A DNA stretch of 64,000 nucleotides, taken from positions 62,001 to 126,000 of the forward strand of contig JNEN01001256.1 of the NCBI GenBank assembly GCA_000697355.1, written 5' to 3'. Every line of letters begins with the position of its first letter. The stretch's first letter is position 1. The translations under genes were made by a program, and so were the position numbers. The stretch is from Syncephalastrum monosporum B8922. Its lineage: Eukaryota > Mucoromycota > Mucoromycetes > Mucorales > Syncephalastraceae. Below the pieces are notes generated by a model that saw only the letters and a program-made list of their open reading frames with translations, had not been told where the DNA came from and ran no database searches. Positions 22,598-34,839 of the stretch are shown here, one piece after another.

Positions 22598-24933
22598 GAA
22601 GATCCAGATGAAACAGAGGTCGATCACAAACGTGATTATAGCCGTGGGGCAAACTAGATCGTGAGCGGGAGGGCTAAAGGACTCGATCGTGCGGGCCGTA
22701 ATACGCTTTTACTGGTGATAAGAAGCAAGTGAGTGACACAACCCAGTGGCAGAATGCAATAAAACAACAAGACAAAAAGGATAATTACCGTTTCAATGAG
22801 TCCTTGTCCTTTACGGGTCAGTGTTGGCCGATTCTACGGATAATCTGAGCAAGAGACTCAGCGAAATGGAGGAAAACGACCGGTGGAACGTTGTCTGGGG
22901 CCAAAGAAAGAGTAAGAGGTCAGTCTGTGGCGATGGAATGCAAGGACGGTACAGCTCTTGTCTCCGCAACGCCAGTCAGCTTCCGGTCGTCACAGAGAAA
23001 ATATTCGAGAGGATATTTCGTTGTCAGCAAAGCAGAATATTCGATCTTTGTATTTCTGCCTCTGCCTAATAAAAGATTGCCTACATGTGTGACCCACTGC
23101 ACTGCCGCACTGCACCGCACTTCACTTCTCACCGAAACCCCCCCTCCTCTCCTTCTTTTATTCTATTGCTACTCATGCAGCCTATAACAGACTCTGTTTC
23201 CTTCTATAACCACGTTTCTAATGAAGCTCATTCCACGTAGTCATGACAACGAAGAGTACTGTGTCCGCTCAAAGAACAAAATGGAGTCTTACAGTTTCAC
23301 TGACGCGCACAGTAGATTTATAGACCTTACTTGATTAAGAAACGCCTTGCTCTAAAAAGCTAAAGAGGACACATGGATGGAATTCATCTCATACATGGGA
23401 ACGCTTGCGAGGACGACTATGTGCTATTATCTAGAATGGTACTGCGGGTGGTGGGAAGAGCTTTCCCCCACGCGCACAAACCACGATATATTCTCCTTTA
23501 TTAATCGCACTTCTCTCTCTTCATTTATGTGTAATATTTCATCATTCGTATCATTGGATCAAAAGTATGGGTCATAAACGATACGTGAACATATTTCATA
23601 ATAGGGTGGGCATCGATAGTACCAATAATGTTAATTCGTCAATAGAAGGTCACTAACAACTTGCCCAATGTTGCTCCTTGGGGCTGTAGAGAAACGAAAA
23701 GAGCGAAAATAAAAACACGAGCTCTTGGGGCGTCGGCACGCGCTTCCCTACATACCAAAGGCATGTGGCGTATTCGATTTTGGAGGGTTGGGTTGCATGT
23801 CCACGGGCTGTGCCGGTGGAGATTGTTACAGGGCAGCAGAACGCTTCTTACGTCAGGGCATTCCTGTTGTGAATGAGGTTTTTTTTTCGGAGTGACATGG
23901 ATATAGTTAAAGGAGCAAAGCAAAGTAAGGAAACCGGGCCGAATGTATCCCGTGGTCTTTTTTTTTTTTTTTTTTTTTGCTGGTCAATGACGAACGATGC
24001 TCTTAAATTATATTATCTATCAAAAGCAGGGCTGCAGATTTGGCTATTTTTAAGACATTTTATGACGGTTTGATTCATACACCAGCAATATGGCAAGTTT
24101 GGCACCATTCAGGTGGAGTGGCGAGGATAATATTCACACTGTTTTATTCGCTCTATTTGTTTGATTGCACAGCATCGAAGGGCAGGTATTAGCGGTCTTC
24201 TCTCTCTGCCAGTTAAGCCCTGGGGACACTGATCTGGCTGTATTTTAACCTTGACTTGGCGTGTGTGTCTAGTGAGTTTGAGCGCGCTTGCGCGTAGTCA
24301 GCCCGAGATGAAAAGGGAACGTGTGTCAAATATAGCCGGCTGACGGTCTGTCTGGCAACAACAGCGCCATGAAAGCGGTCCTGCAGTAGATCAAGTATGT
24401 GCATGGCTGGACCATGTGATCCAATTATCGTGATAGCATTCTGAACGACAGACACACACACTCTTGCACACATGGATCACTTCTCCTTTTTCCTTTTCCG
24501 CTGCTACTCGTTATGTCGATATGTCCGTAATGATTGGAGAGTAAAGATAAGCTACTCCTGGTAATAAACTTTCCCTGGCGGAAACACAGAAGATATCCTG
24601 ATTGAGGCGCATAATCCAGCGTGTGTTGTTTCACCGAGAACAAGAAACAGAGAGCAGGAATAGAGGGTGAAAGAAGCAAGACGATGCCCCAGTTCATATC
24701 GAAATCCTCTGGAATTCAGGGAGGCGCGATCTACTATTTTTTTTTCTTTTTGGTTTTGCTTTCACACCAGCGTCCAGGGGTGACCGCCAATAAAGACATA
24801 TATAAACTACAATGAAGCTGCGGTTTCTTCTTCTTTTTTCTCGACCAGTTGTACACAAGTATCATACTTTTCATCTTTGCATACCCATTTTCCAGCGTAA
24901 CTCTTCTTCATCTTCCTTTTCTTAAACAATACA
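22598..24933. other. Intergenic region with a long poly-T tract
   Basis: About 2.3 kb between the divergent NST1 and hypothetical genes. I see no supported gene. A homopolymer of about 21 T lies at 23958-23978. A pyrimidine-rich stretch at 24821-24930 precedes the plus-strand ATG and is probably its leader. Confidence 0.4.
23958..23978. repeat. Poly-T tract
   Basis: About 21 consecutive T in the NST1-hypothetical intergenic region; it could be a reverse-inserted poly(A) tail of a retroposed sequence or a simple slippage tract. Confidence 0.8.
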
Positions 24934-25485
24934 ATGCAAACCGAAGCCCGTGTCTGGATGCCCGGCCAAAAGCTACCTGCGTTTGACAAGAAGCAAGATG
25001 TTACTGTGTTACCTTCTTTCCAAGCGCTGTGCCTTCCCATGCACTCCAACCAGGACAGTACTTCCCTTTCTTCGACGGAGGAGACCAGAAATCACTTTCG
25101 TACCATTTCACTGCCAATCAAACTCCCGAGTCAGCAGCACCAGCAGCAGCAGCAGAGGGTCGAAGCCAGCGACCAGCGTCTGTCCCTGGAGGTGCTCATG
25201 GACGCTATTGAACTCGACCAGAATATGTATACGACTTACAAGCAGGAGCGCATGAAGAGTGCTGTGCGAGACCGGAGCAAGCGTCTCTCTGGCCGATCCA
25301 CGCCATATGGTCTCGATCGTAGACGATCCAAGTCGGCTCCTGGTTCTTCCTTTATCGCTCGGACCCCCCTTCACTCTGGTACTCGATGGAGCACGCCCAA
25401 TTCAGCTTCCATCAAGCCTGAGAACACGCACGATATAGCGCTTTCCATTGTTCAGCAGCATATCAACATTGCTAAACAGAAGTGA
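24934..25485 (+). CDS. Hypothetical basic, disordered protein
   Basis: Single-exon frame of 183 residues; the ATG at 24934 follows a pyrimidine-rich leader (TTTTCTTAAACAATACA), typical of genes in this window. I do not recognise a domain. A Gln run at about 68-75 is followed by a likely amphipathic helix (LSLEVLMDAIELDQNMYTTY). The middle is basic and Ser-rich with RSKRLSGRSTPYGLDRRRS and RWSTPN, resembling kinase-target sites (R-x-x-S). The end is IALSIVQQHINIAKQK. Codon use resembles the neighbours, so a real gene is likely. It may be a lineage-specific regulator or scaffold; no function is claimed. Confidence 0.7.
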   Translation: MQTEARVWMPGQKLPAFDKKQDVTVLPSFQALCLPMHSNQDSTSLSSTEETRNHFRTISLPIKLPSQQHQQQQQRVEASDQRLSLEVLMDAIELDQNMYTTYKQERMKSAVRDRSKRLSGRSTPYGLDRRRSKSAPGSSFIARTPLHSGTRWSTPNSASIKPENTHDIALSIVQQHINIAKQK

Positions 25486-26589
25486 AGCCATTCTGCCGTC
25501 CTAGATCCATACCCCCCTCCTCATACACCCCTATGCCTACTCCCATAGGCACACCCATACTTTACATCATCCTCACAGTTGTTTGTCCATGGTACTCCCA
25601 CATTCGTTTTTGTCATTCGTTTTCCATTTGTTTTTGTAGTCGTCCCCATCCATCTTCCTTTCTTTTTTTTTCTGTTTAGAGCTCCCATATTTCCACACAA
25701 GCATCATGACCTCCTCGACCTACCACCCTTTGCTTTGCGGCACAGCGCTTCTGTCCGCTTCACATTTTATACCTTAGCATTGATCTATTTTTCTTTTCCT
25801 TTCTTTTCATCGTGCCGTAGCGCTTTATGAAGTATTAGTTTTACATCATGTTTATATTTGTTTATCTATATATACCACTTGGCCTCATTCTCATCGCACT
25901 GATAGCCAAAGTACGTGCATATATTATCATTAACATATTTTTATTATTATCATAATGGTTTGTTATGCTGACCGGTGGTGGCTCGTAATACAACAGCAGC
26001 AGGTTCAAACTATGTGTCTATGTACGTAGCTGATAAACAAGCCAGTCCAGGAAAGGATTCAATTTTTTTTATTTTACGAGTCGCACGTGGTCGACATGAT
26101 CAGTCTTCTCCATGAGCCAATCCAGAGGACACGGATCGCACGAGGGCTTATCCGCACGAAACAAATTTAGAAAAGCCTAACTTTGTTTCCAGGCAATTTA
26201 CACAAAATGCGTGGAGAAAGCAAAAGGATTTGTGTTTGTTTGGATGCAGCTCGCATCGAGAGAATGCGATCTGTTGTGAGATACAGGATGGTACGAAAGT
26301 AATGCAGAAAAAGAGGAAAGGAAAATGAATTATGTTGTGTAAGCAGATGACCCAATTATGGGTAGCGGAATTCATGTTGTATTTGGGTTGCCAGTGTTCT
26401 GTGAGTGAGAGCGGGTGAGTGTGATGTATGCGAGTGTGTGCGTTCGCTGTGCGCCTTTCGCCCTTTCTTTACTTTCTTTATATTTCTTTCTTTGTATTAC
26501 TTTTGCTTCCTCTTTTCCATCCTCCTCTTCTTCTTTCACTCTCTTCTTGTTGCCGCTTCCCAAGAAAACCACCCCAGCTTCACGTCGCA
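25486..26589. other. Intergenic region with a pyrimidine-rich leader
   Basis: About 1.1 kb. The first part is probably the 3' UTR of the preceding gene. 26457-26560 is a CT-rich tract just before the ATG at 26590 and probably forms the leader of the HTH-Myb gene. No other gene was seen. Confidence 0.4.
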
Positions 26590-27890
26590 ATGACCTCCCT
26601 GACAAGAATGAAACCAATGGCGGACGACCCTGAACGCGCCAAACTATGGCTCATTGTGGGTGCTTATATGGCGGGGGCGACGGAAAAACGAGTGGCTCGC
26701 CTTGTGGGTCTGAACCGGCCTGCTGTGCGCCGCATTTATGAAAACTACCGCCAAACCGGCGTACCAGAGCAACCCAAACGAATACCAGCCAGAGGTAATT
26801 TATATCATGATAAAGGCTCCTCTTTTTTCCTTCCTTCCTTCCTTGTCCATTCACACATATATGCAAACACACAATGCCGTCCCATCAGTCAAAGCTAAGC
26901 CTGTTGTGGAATACGATGAACACGGCAATCTCATTGACGACAGCGGTGATGAAGAGATGACCTCAGATGAGCAGGTGCGTTAAAGCCGAGCTGAGCTGAG
27001 CGGAGAATGCGTGGGGAGGGGCCCCCTCATAGAAGAGTGAGAGGGGAGGGGGGGCGGCATAACGTTCCTCATACTAAATTCAAAAGCAGCACCACCACAA
27101 GAAATCAGACCAGTTCCGACGTCTTCCGACAACAAAGGACAGGATTGCCTACGTAAATGATCGCATCGAGGATACCGCCCTATCAATACCTCCGGCTGCT
27201 TCTTGTGCGGAAGAATCGACAGCTTCTAGCGATGACAACAACAAATCTGCCAACAAAAAAATCTTACGCGAGCCCACCGCGGCCGAAATTCGTGCCTATG
27301 TGGACCAGGAGCTCGTCGACCGCACCGGCAACTGGCACCTGGATATGATGCGAAGCCCCATGCTCAGCATCGCCTCGTCTGATGATATCTCTCCTCCTCT
27401 GTTGGACCCGCATACCTTATCCTCGGATAGCAGTAGCAACAGTAGCAATGGCAGCAATTCGCCAAACAACTTGCGGCCATGGACACCGCCTCGCGACGCC
27501 GTCATGGATATCGACTCGACCAAATCCGGTACCAATACATCCTCCTCCACCTCGGCTTTGCCACCACCCTCATCGATCTCGTATATGCCACCACCCACCG
27601 TTGCACCCCCTTCACCGCCCCACTCGTCTACCACGCGCCGAGGCAGTTGCTGCTCTTCTGTCGCGCGTGGTATCCGAAGCACCGACAAATACGACGATGT
27701 TATCCGAGGTTTCGAGAGGTGGACCCATGAGGATGACATGGTACTGCTCAAGCATGTCATGTTGCCACTTCACGAGGGTCGATGGTCCGAACTCGAGGAA
27801 AAGTTCGGTGGTCGTCATCTCGCCCATTTGTGTAAGGACAGATGGGAGTTCCTGCAGAACCAGATGGTCAAAGGTTTGCGTAAGATGTAG
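26590..27890 (+). CDS. HTH (homeodomain-like) plus Myb/SANT-like DNA-binding protein
   Basis: 363 residues from three exons: 26590-26794, 26889-26974, 27090-27890. An N-terminal helix-turn-helix (about 15-60: KLWLIVGAYMAGATEKRVAR, LVGLNRPAVRRIYENYRQTG) resembles the homeodomain-like HTH also found in transposases and Psq-type factors. An acidic segment (GNLIDDSGDEEMTSDE) and a Ser/Pro-rich linker follow. The C-terminal 65 residues look like a Myb/SANT domain with regularly spaced tryptophans (RWTHEDDMVLLKHV, RWSELEEKF, LCKDRWEFLQNQM). This suggests a nuclear DNA-binding regulator with two different binding modules. The HTH may derive from a domesticated transposase; this is inference. No orthologue is named. 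Confidence 0.78.
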
Positions 27891-28370
27891 CTCTTTTTGC
27901 TAGGAATCCATCTGCCTCCCCCAGGGTTTGCGTTGTTCACCAAGTGATCACTCCCCCCGATATCGTTGTTGCCTACGCGTGCTCTACCTTTCCCTCTCCT
28001 TGTGAACATATGTCTCTTCCCCAACGCTCTTTGTTGCCTCTCCACCTCCCCCTCCCCCATATCGGACATATCACCTTTATTGTGCCCTCTCTCTTTCCTT
28101 TTAGCTGTTTGCAGTTTGCGGAGACTGTCTTCCCCTTTGAATGAATTATCAATACTGGAAGTTGATATACTTATGGCCTGTTAATCCCTCCTCCCGTACT
28201 CTGGACCTGGCAATATTTGTTTCGCATGAAAAGAAAATATATTGTCATAATTATCGTAAAGTGCGTGTTTTTATGTACAGAAATAAGAAGGAACGCGGAC
28301 AGACAAACATGATATAGTACAGAACGAGGAAATAAAGAAAAAAGGACACATAACATAAAAAAGTAGAATA
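27891..28370. other. Convergent 3' flanks
   Basis: 480 bp between the HTH-Myb gene and the minus-strand PPR gene, pyrimidine-rich then AT-rich. No gene was seen; probably 3' UTRs of both. Confidence 0.4.
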
Positions 28371-31300
28371 TCACTCCAAGACAAGGTCAGCCACTGTTGC
28401 CACGACCTTGGGAGGAAAATCGCGCTGTATCATACGATCCAGTACTTCCTTGGCCTTATGGAGCATATCATTGTGGAGATAGGCCGTGACCATGGCTTCA
28501 TAGGTGCTGGGCTCACGCACAACTACCGTCTCGCCAGCCGTGGTGCTCTCTGTGCTGCTTTGGCTACTGCTGTCCCTGGAAGTGCTGTTGGCTGTCGAGC
28601 CGCTGGGTTGGACATGCAAAAGCTTATCGTCCGACATGGCCTCAAAGATTGCCTCGGCCTTATCCAGTGTGCCCCTGCGACCGTAACCGCGGATGAAAAG
28701 GTTCTCAATATAAGGCGATGCACTCTTTTTGATGTCCCGGAGCATGCGTGCGTACATATCCTCAGCGCGATCCATCTGGTCGTTGCTGATGAGGGCGTCG
28801 AGCATGGCCTGGTAGACAGCCTCATCGGGTCGTAGTCTTGCTTTGGTCATCTCTGCAAACACGCGTTCGGCGCTCGTCACGTCGCGCTGAAGAGACCCGT
28901 ACGAGTAGATCAGTGTAGCATAGTGGGCTGCCTGTGGAGCGAGTTTATCACGGCGCACCATCTCGGTCAGCATGCGGTGAGCAGTCGGCATATCGTAAGG
29001 CGCAATGCTGGCGTACGCCTCCATGAGGAGCTTGTAGGTATGGGCGGACGGCTTGATATGACGCCGTCGCAGCTCGCCAAAATACTCGAGGACACGTGCG
29101 CGATCAGGCTGCTGGCGCACGTAAAACTGCATCATGTTGTTGAACGGTCCTACGCGCGGCTGATAGGAAGGCGAGGAGAGCATCTCGCCGAAAAGGCGCC
29201 GGGCTTGCGGTTCTGAGCCTGCACGGACGCATGCCGAGATCATGGCACCAAAGGTGATTGAGTTGGCAGGAATCTTGAACTGTCGCATCTCGTCAAAAAG
29301 CATCAGGGCCGGCTCAAGCTTGCGTGCCTTGGCGAGCTTGGAGATGACAACATTGTAAAAGAAGGTCGTGGGTTTGACGTTGTGACGCTTGGCTTCGTCA
29401 TAGATGGTCAGTGCGTCCGTGGCTTCATCTGTCGCGCACGTGGCACTGCCCAATAGCAGCGAGGCATACGCATTGCCGTCCGGAAAGAAGCCCATTTCCT
29501 TGATCTGGTCATAATACGCCTTTGCGCGCATCATATCGCCCTTCTGAGCGTAGCCGATCAAAATGCTGTTCGTGGCAAGGTAAATGGCGTGCGCGCGGGC
29601 CTTAGGATCCTGTATGCGTCGATTGTAGGCTTCTACAGAAAGGCGATACAGCGTCGCGGCCGCGTCGAGTTCACCCTGCTTGCCTGTTACTGCAATTGCG
29701 TCGCGCATAATCTCGGGAGACGGGACTTGATTTCGGTTCAGGATCTTTCGCTCCAAAAGGCGGATGGCTTCTGTGCTCCGACCACGCATGGCCGTGCTCA
29801 GCACCGCATTGGAGACTTCTGCACCGTGCTCCTCGTTGAACGTGACGGGCTCCATCACTGTCGCGAGCCAAGCCGAGGCTATCCGGGTCTCACCTTGTTT
29901 CTGGAGTCGCATAAGAATTCGGGAGGACAGGGAGGGAGGTATAGCAAGTGACCATCCCTCACCTGAATCAACGCAGGTGGTGAGGACGTCGTCTGCCCAG
30001 CGACCGAGGCCGGTATCGAGCGCCAGGGCTGCCTCACACAAATGACTGGCGTGGGCTGACTGCATGAGTGCTTCGCGTTTGTCTAAGGAGGGCGCACTCC
30101 AGTAGGCGTCGATGAGGGTCTGCGCGAGGACCATGGGAACAGGTTGCTGCTGCTGGGTGGCAAGAACGGGCGATAGAACTTGCTCGATCTCGAGCACGTG
30201 GGACAAGCGGCACTCGGCTTGAGCATGGATGATCTGCAAGGCAGATTTGATTAGATGAGTGGCGCCCTTGGTGAGCGACCGTGTCGACATGGCTTCTTGG
30301 ACAAACTCCAGACATACGACGGCTTCTTGAAACGAATGATGTCGCGCAAAATGAGAGACGATGCGAGAGGACAAGACAGCATCAGGCTCTAGACCCGCAT
30401 GCACCATATCCTTGATCACCTTCAAAGCGCGCTGGCCTTGATTATGCGTTAAGCAGAGCAGACTGTAACTGGCCAGGTTACCGTACGCTTTGGAAATGTT
30501 GGTCTGTAGCAGGGCATCGTACATGTCCGATGCTTCTTGCCACAGGCTCGCTTGACAGTACGCTGCGAGAATAGGACCATAACTGCTTGCGTCCACGGCA
30601 GGTTCCGAGCCTTCGAGCTTCGTGACCAGCTGACGAGCCAAGTCCATCTGGCCACGTGCACAATAGTGTCGCAGAATAGAGTTGTATGGAATGATGGTGA
30701 CCTTGACGTTGTCCACCGCCATATCATGTTCGAGCACGCGCAGCGCGTCGTCGAGGCGGTCGCATTTGAGATAGGCATCGACAAGTGCGTTGTATACGTA
30801 CGAGGCATCGTGAGGGCCCATGCCACCGCGTAGTGACTTGTACGTCTCGAAAAAGGTAAGCGCATCCTCCAAAAGCCCTGCACGCCCAAGCAGATTGATG
30901 AGCGCCGCAAAAGTGGCCGAATTCGGTTCCGCTGCAGGCGATTCGACCAAGCAATCGTATACAAATTGGGCATCAGCTGCATTGCCATAGTGTGATAGGA
31001 CGCGCAGAAGCTGGTTGTAAATGTCAACTTCGAGTTCGCACGTCAGGTTCTGTTCATGACACTCGCGAAAGAGAGCCATGGCACGGCTCACGTTGCACTC
31101 AGATTCAAGGGCTGGAATGTCCTCCGTGGATTGGCCCGTACGTGCCGACTGGCGACGGAGCATCGCGACTGTCTTTTGGACTTCAACATCGCGTTTACAC
31201 AGAAGTCGGAGGAGGACGGCATAGGTATAGCTGCTTGGCGGCATGTGTGCCATCTCTTGGAAAACTTATAGACAACAAAAATCAAACGATGTCAGCCCAT

Positions 31301-31758
31301 CTTCTTGCATGTTACACGACAAACAAAGAGAACGTTCGGCTTCTTCACTTACTGTTGAGTACGGGTGTGAGAGGAGTGCCCTCGCGGCGAAGGTTAGCAT
31401 GAGCGTCAAGGACAAGATTATAGGTATGATGCGTAAGTGGCAGATTCTGTTTCTTCATGGAGAGAAACTCGGCCATGACCGCCTTGAGATTGCCTGCCCT
31501 TTTGGCAGCCAGGATGCGACCGTTGGCTTCATGTGACGCCGTCAAATAATTTTCACTTCCACCAGGAGAAGGCGGCGGCGTTGGAAGGTCGACAACTGTG
31601 TCCTTGTCGTCTTCGGTGCTGTGTTTTTGAATGAGGGGTATGTCACTGGTATTGTGGGGTGGTGTGGAAGGACGCGATCGGCGGCGTGGTGTGTGCTGCC
31701 GTTTTTTGTTGCTGTTGCAGCTATGAGAGCTGCATATGAAAATGGGGGATGTTGACAT
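28371..31758 (-). CDS. Large pentatricopeptide repeat protein
   Basis: 1099 residues from two exons on the minus strand: 31758-31353 and 31264-28371. Tandem PPR units fill most of the protein, for example PSSYTYAVLLRLLCKRD, NSATFAALINLLGRAGLLED, VTIIPYNSILRHYCARGQMD, TFFYNVVISKLAKARKLEPA, NSITFGAMISACVRAG and HTYKLLMEAYASIA. Such long fungal PPR proteins usually work in mitochondria on RNA maturation, intron splicing or stability. The N-terminus (MSTSPIFICSSHSCNSNKKR, then RRRSRP) is basic and compatible with import. The C-terminal region has a Ser/Thr insertion (about residues 1030-1065) before the final repeat. The intron lies before the main repeat block. Orthology (for example to CCM1-like or Dmr1-like proteins) is not decided. 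Confidence 0.88.
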
Positions 31759-34064
31759 GAAAAGATATCAATATGAAGAAAAGAGGAAAAGACAAGAAAT
31801 GCGCAAAAGGAGTGTTCTTTTTAAATATATGTGTGCGAATATTTCCATCTGATAACCAGATAAACAACGGCGCGAGCACGCAGGATTAAAAAAATTTACC
31901 TCCGCAACCAACACGCTATCGTTACAACCGAGAGAAATCAAGGAAACGGAAAAGGGCGCATAGATGTGATGGCCTCGCTGACTGAACTTTCCAGCAAAAG
32001 CTTATATCGGTGGCTTTCATTTATTGGCGAGCATCCATGTCGTTATTTTTGCGTGTTTCTCTTCCTCGGATGTATTGGCGCTGGAGGAACCGTATGATTT
32101 ATCAGATCCAACGACGTCTTTAAAGTCCGCGCGTTTTTTTTATCAGCTGATGGGATCGACGCCTTTCAATAAACTGTAAAACTTGGTTAGATTTTTAACC
32201 TATGCAACTGCAGAGTACCCGCAGCACTTTTCTCAGTGTACTTGATCTCATTATCTAGTTCCTTTAGCCTGGCGAGGGAAGCCGATGGGTTCGATAGAAT
32301 AGCTGATGGCGCTCAGATAAAGTGTCTCAAATCAGGGCGTCACACGGCAAATCATGCCGCCCCTCCCCCAGCGTACAAAGATAATCAATCTTTCTCTTTC
32401 GGCTACATATATTTGTAAAAAAAGGGTGAAGCAGTTATCAGATTTTATTGATTATTTCTAATCTTATATCAGATATTCTATTTTTTTTCGCCTATTGCCA
32501 TGTTAAATAGCAGTATCATACTGAATAGACCAAGCGATCTTCAATGCTTTGGAGAGAATTGACAAAACAACAACAGCAAAAAAGAGACATATGGCTTTCC
32601 ATGGTATTTGCATCGCTTCGCGTCTGTCATAATACCAATTCTCTCCCTCCCCGGCCTTCTTAAGTATCTCAAGGCAGATACTTTATAGAGTAAGTAAGGT
32701 ATAGAACCGCTTGTTAAATGAAGTGTGGTTGTAAGACATGAGGTACCACGGCACATGAATGAATAGCCTAGCCCTTACTTTCTGCGTACACTGCATATGT
32801 GAATCTTCTGCTGTGATACTAGATCTTTGTATAGCAGTAGAATTATATGCTTGGAGGCGAGGGACGGCATACGTTCCTCATTTTTGTCCGCCAGTCGCAA
32901 GAAATAGTTAATTTTGACGCACTGAAGGCTGGTCGCACCTTTCTGTCGGCTCGTAATTACCCAACCAATGATTTTATGACAAGCTGACAGCCCATTGCTG
33001 AAGATTCTGCTTTCCTTAGTATGTACAGTGGTCGTAAAGTTTAGAGTCAGACCCAGCTTTGTGTGTTCTCAGAGACGAAGATGATGAAGTATATCGAAAC
33101 AAAAAGTGCTGCACTTACTGTTGTGCTACTGTGTTGTACACATAAACAAGTGTTTCGTCTCTTCGGGAAAACAGTTTGAACCACCTTGATCTCTGCCCGC
33201 AATGTTTTCTGATTGCTATATGTCATTGTATACACGTTCGCGACACATAAAAGAAGCAGTATGACGCTTTTTGCAAATGGAAATCCGGTGAGACACAGTA
33301 TCCACTGATTGGCGTCCGACACAAACTGTTCAGGGAGCGAGGACTAATGAGAAAGAAGGCATGAGAGAATGTGGATGTGTGCGCTGGAGCTCTTTAGTTA
33401 AAGACGATCGATCTGGGTTAGGCTTGTGTATGTTGATGTGTCGCCCAGCAATTACCAAACCAGCCATATACTGTGGGAAAGGGGCAAGGAAGCGAAAGAA
33501 ATCTTTTGCGTCATTGTCGTTTTTGTGGAAATACGACAGCCGGAAGAGGACATATAAAAAATCGCATCATAATGGGGTTCAGGTCATTGGAGTGCAGGTG
33601 TGAAACAGCACGGGGTCAGCGGACATGGCAGACGATGCAAACAACCCTCGGATCTTCCCCACAGCACAACGCTCAATTTTTTTTTTTGCACACAAAAAGT
33701 GTGCATATGTGTTGTGTTTGGGGTGTGGGGTGTTTTTACTCAAAATTGGCAAACTCAAGTGCGGTCACATGCCCGCTTCGCTTTTTGTCAGCTGCTTGCT
33801 TTTACCGTTTTATTTCACTGTGCCCTGAATTATCTGTGCCTTTCTAAGACAAGCTTTTCTTCTCCTTTACTTCCCTTTCCTTTTGCTCTTTCTTTTATTG
33901 CCCTCGGACTGCCTCCTAGACAACAGCGGCACGCATCTACGTTTACGTGACGGGACGGGCTCCATTCCGACTGAAAGCCTCCGACTATACAGCACTGGCA
34001 GAACCACACTTGGCGCATACATACACAGTTTTGACCTCTCTGTCTTCGTACATTTTTTCCTTGA
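31759..34064. other. Intergenic region, nothing supported
   Basis: About 2.3 kb between a minus-strand PPR gene and a plus-strand gene fragment. Short frames show no family motifs. The end is the presumed upstream region of the alpha/beta-hydrolase-like fragment. Confidence 0.4.
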
Positions 34065-34558
34065 ATGGCTGTCTCAACCTCGACCGAGTTAACATACCCG
34101 ATATCTCTCCATGACTCGCCGACCTTATTGCCCGAGAACATTGCGAGTTTCGTCACAGCCGCGTCTTTGGCCGCGCGCCTTTCGCTTCGCTGTTCTTCAC
34201 TGTTCGTCGAAGCATTATTTGAGGCAGCCAAGTATGGCACAGTCCTGTCACTGGGCATATCGAGACAGGCCATCATGAACGCGCTTGGCACCGCCAAACG
34301 CTTGCATGCATTGACGTACACCACATCAGACGAAGAAAAAGCACTTGTTGATGCAGAAAGGTATATATATATCCTTTTCTTTGACTCGGTAAAGCAATAT
34401 CTTAGTTGACTTTGTTTCTCCTATTTGCTTCCAGTCGAGGGTTTTTGCGGATGCTTGAAAAATATACCAGTCTCGGCTTGTATATAATAGTAAGGTGGTG
34501 TGAGTTGCGTACCTCGGTGCAAAAAGAGACAGGTTTCCCTTTACCTCGCACGTACTAA
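34065..34558 (+). pseudogene. Truncated N-terminal fragment of an alpha/beta-hydrolase (lipase-like) gene
   Basis: Two exons, 34065-34360 and 34435-34558, give 139 residues. The first exon (LPENIASFVTAASLAARLSL, FVEALFEAAKYG, LSLGISRQAIMNAL) and the start of the second (FLRMLEKYTSLGLYII) resemble the helical N-terminal region of a fungal alpha/beta-hydrolase family, as far as I recall it. The catalytic domain with its G-x-S-x-G is absent: the frame runs on for about 20 unrelated residues and stops at 34558. The following 280 bp are a pyrimidine tract and then the vts1 start codon. It could be a 5' remnant of a duplicated or rearranged gene, or a short functional protein. Family assignment is moderate; truncation is inferred. 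Confidence 0.45.
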
Positions 34559-34568
34559 CACGGACACA

Positions 34569-34835
34569 CACGCACAGTTTCTTTCTCTCTTTCTTCTCTC
34601 TCTCTCTCTCTCTAACTTTTTTTTTCCTTCTCTATTTTTTTCACTACTGCCTTATTTTATCTCTTTCGCACTCTCGCTCGCTCTTTATTTATTTCTCACT
34701 TCCCCTTTCCTTTTGCTTTCTTCGGCCTTCGTTCTCTCGTGTTTGTTTGCTCCTTCTTTTTCTCTTTCGCTTTCTTTTCCTTCCCCTGTTGCCTGCTGTC
34801 CTTTCGTCTGTCTTTCTTTTATAACTTTTTATTTT
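34569..34835 (+). promoter_or_regulatory. Pyrimidine tract before vts1
   Basis: About 265 bp of nearly pure C/T on the coding strand ending just before the vts1 ATG, including a (CT)n stretch near 34598. It is much longer than other leaders in the window. It may be a promoter or 5' UTR element; no function is shown. Confidence 0.4.
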
Positions 34836-34839
34836 AAAC

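Noticed and set aside
21897..22664. 255-residue frame on the plus strand
   Set aside because: Antisense to exon 1 of NST1, made of low-complexity Leu/Ser runs that mirror Asn/Lys/Glu codons.
25981..26030. Possible tRNA B-box (AGGTTCAAAC)
   Set aside because: No A-box and no cloverleaf could be built around it.
32270..32320. Possible tRNA B-box (GGGTTCGAT)
   Set aside because: No acceptor stem or A-box at the right distance.
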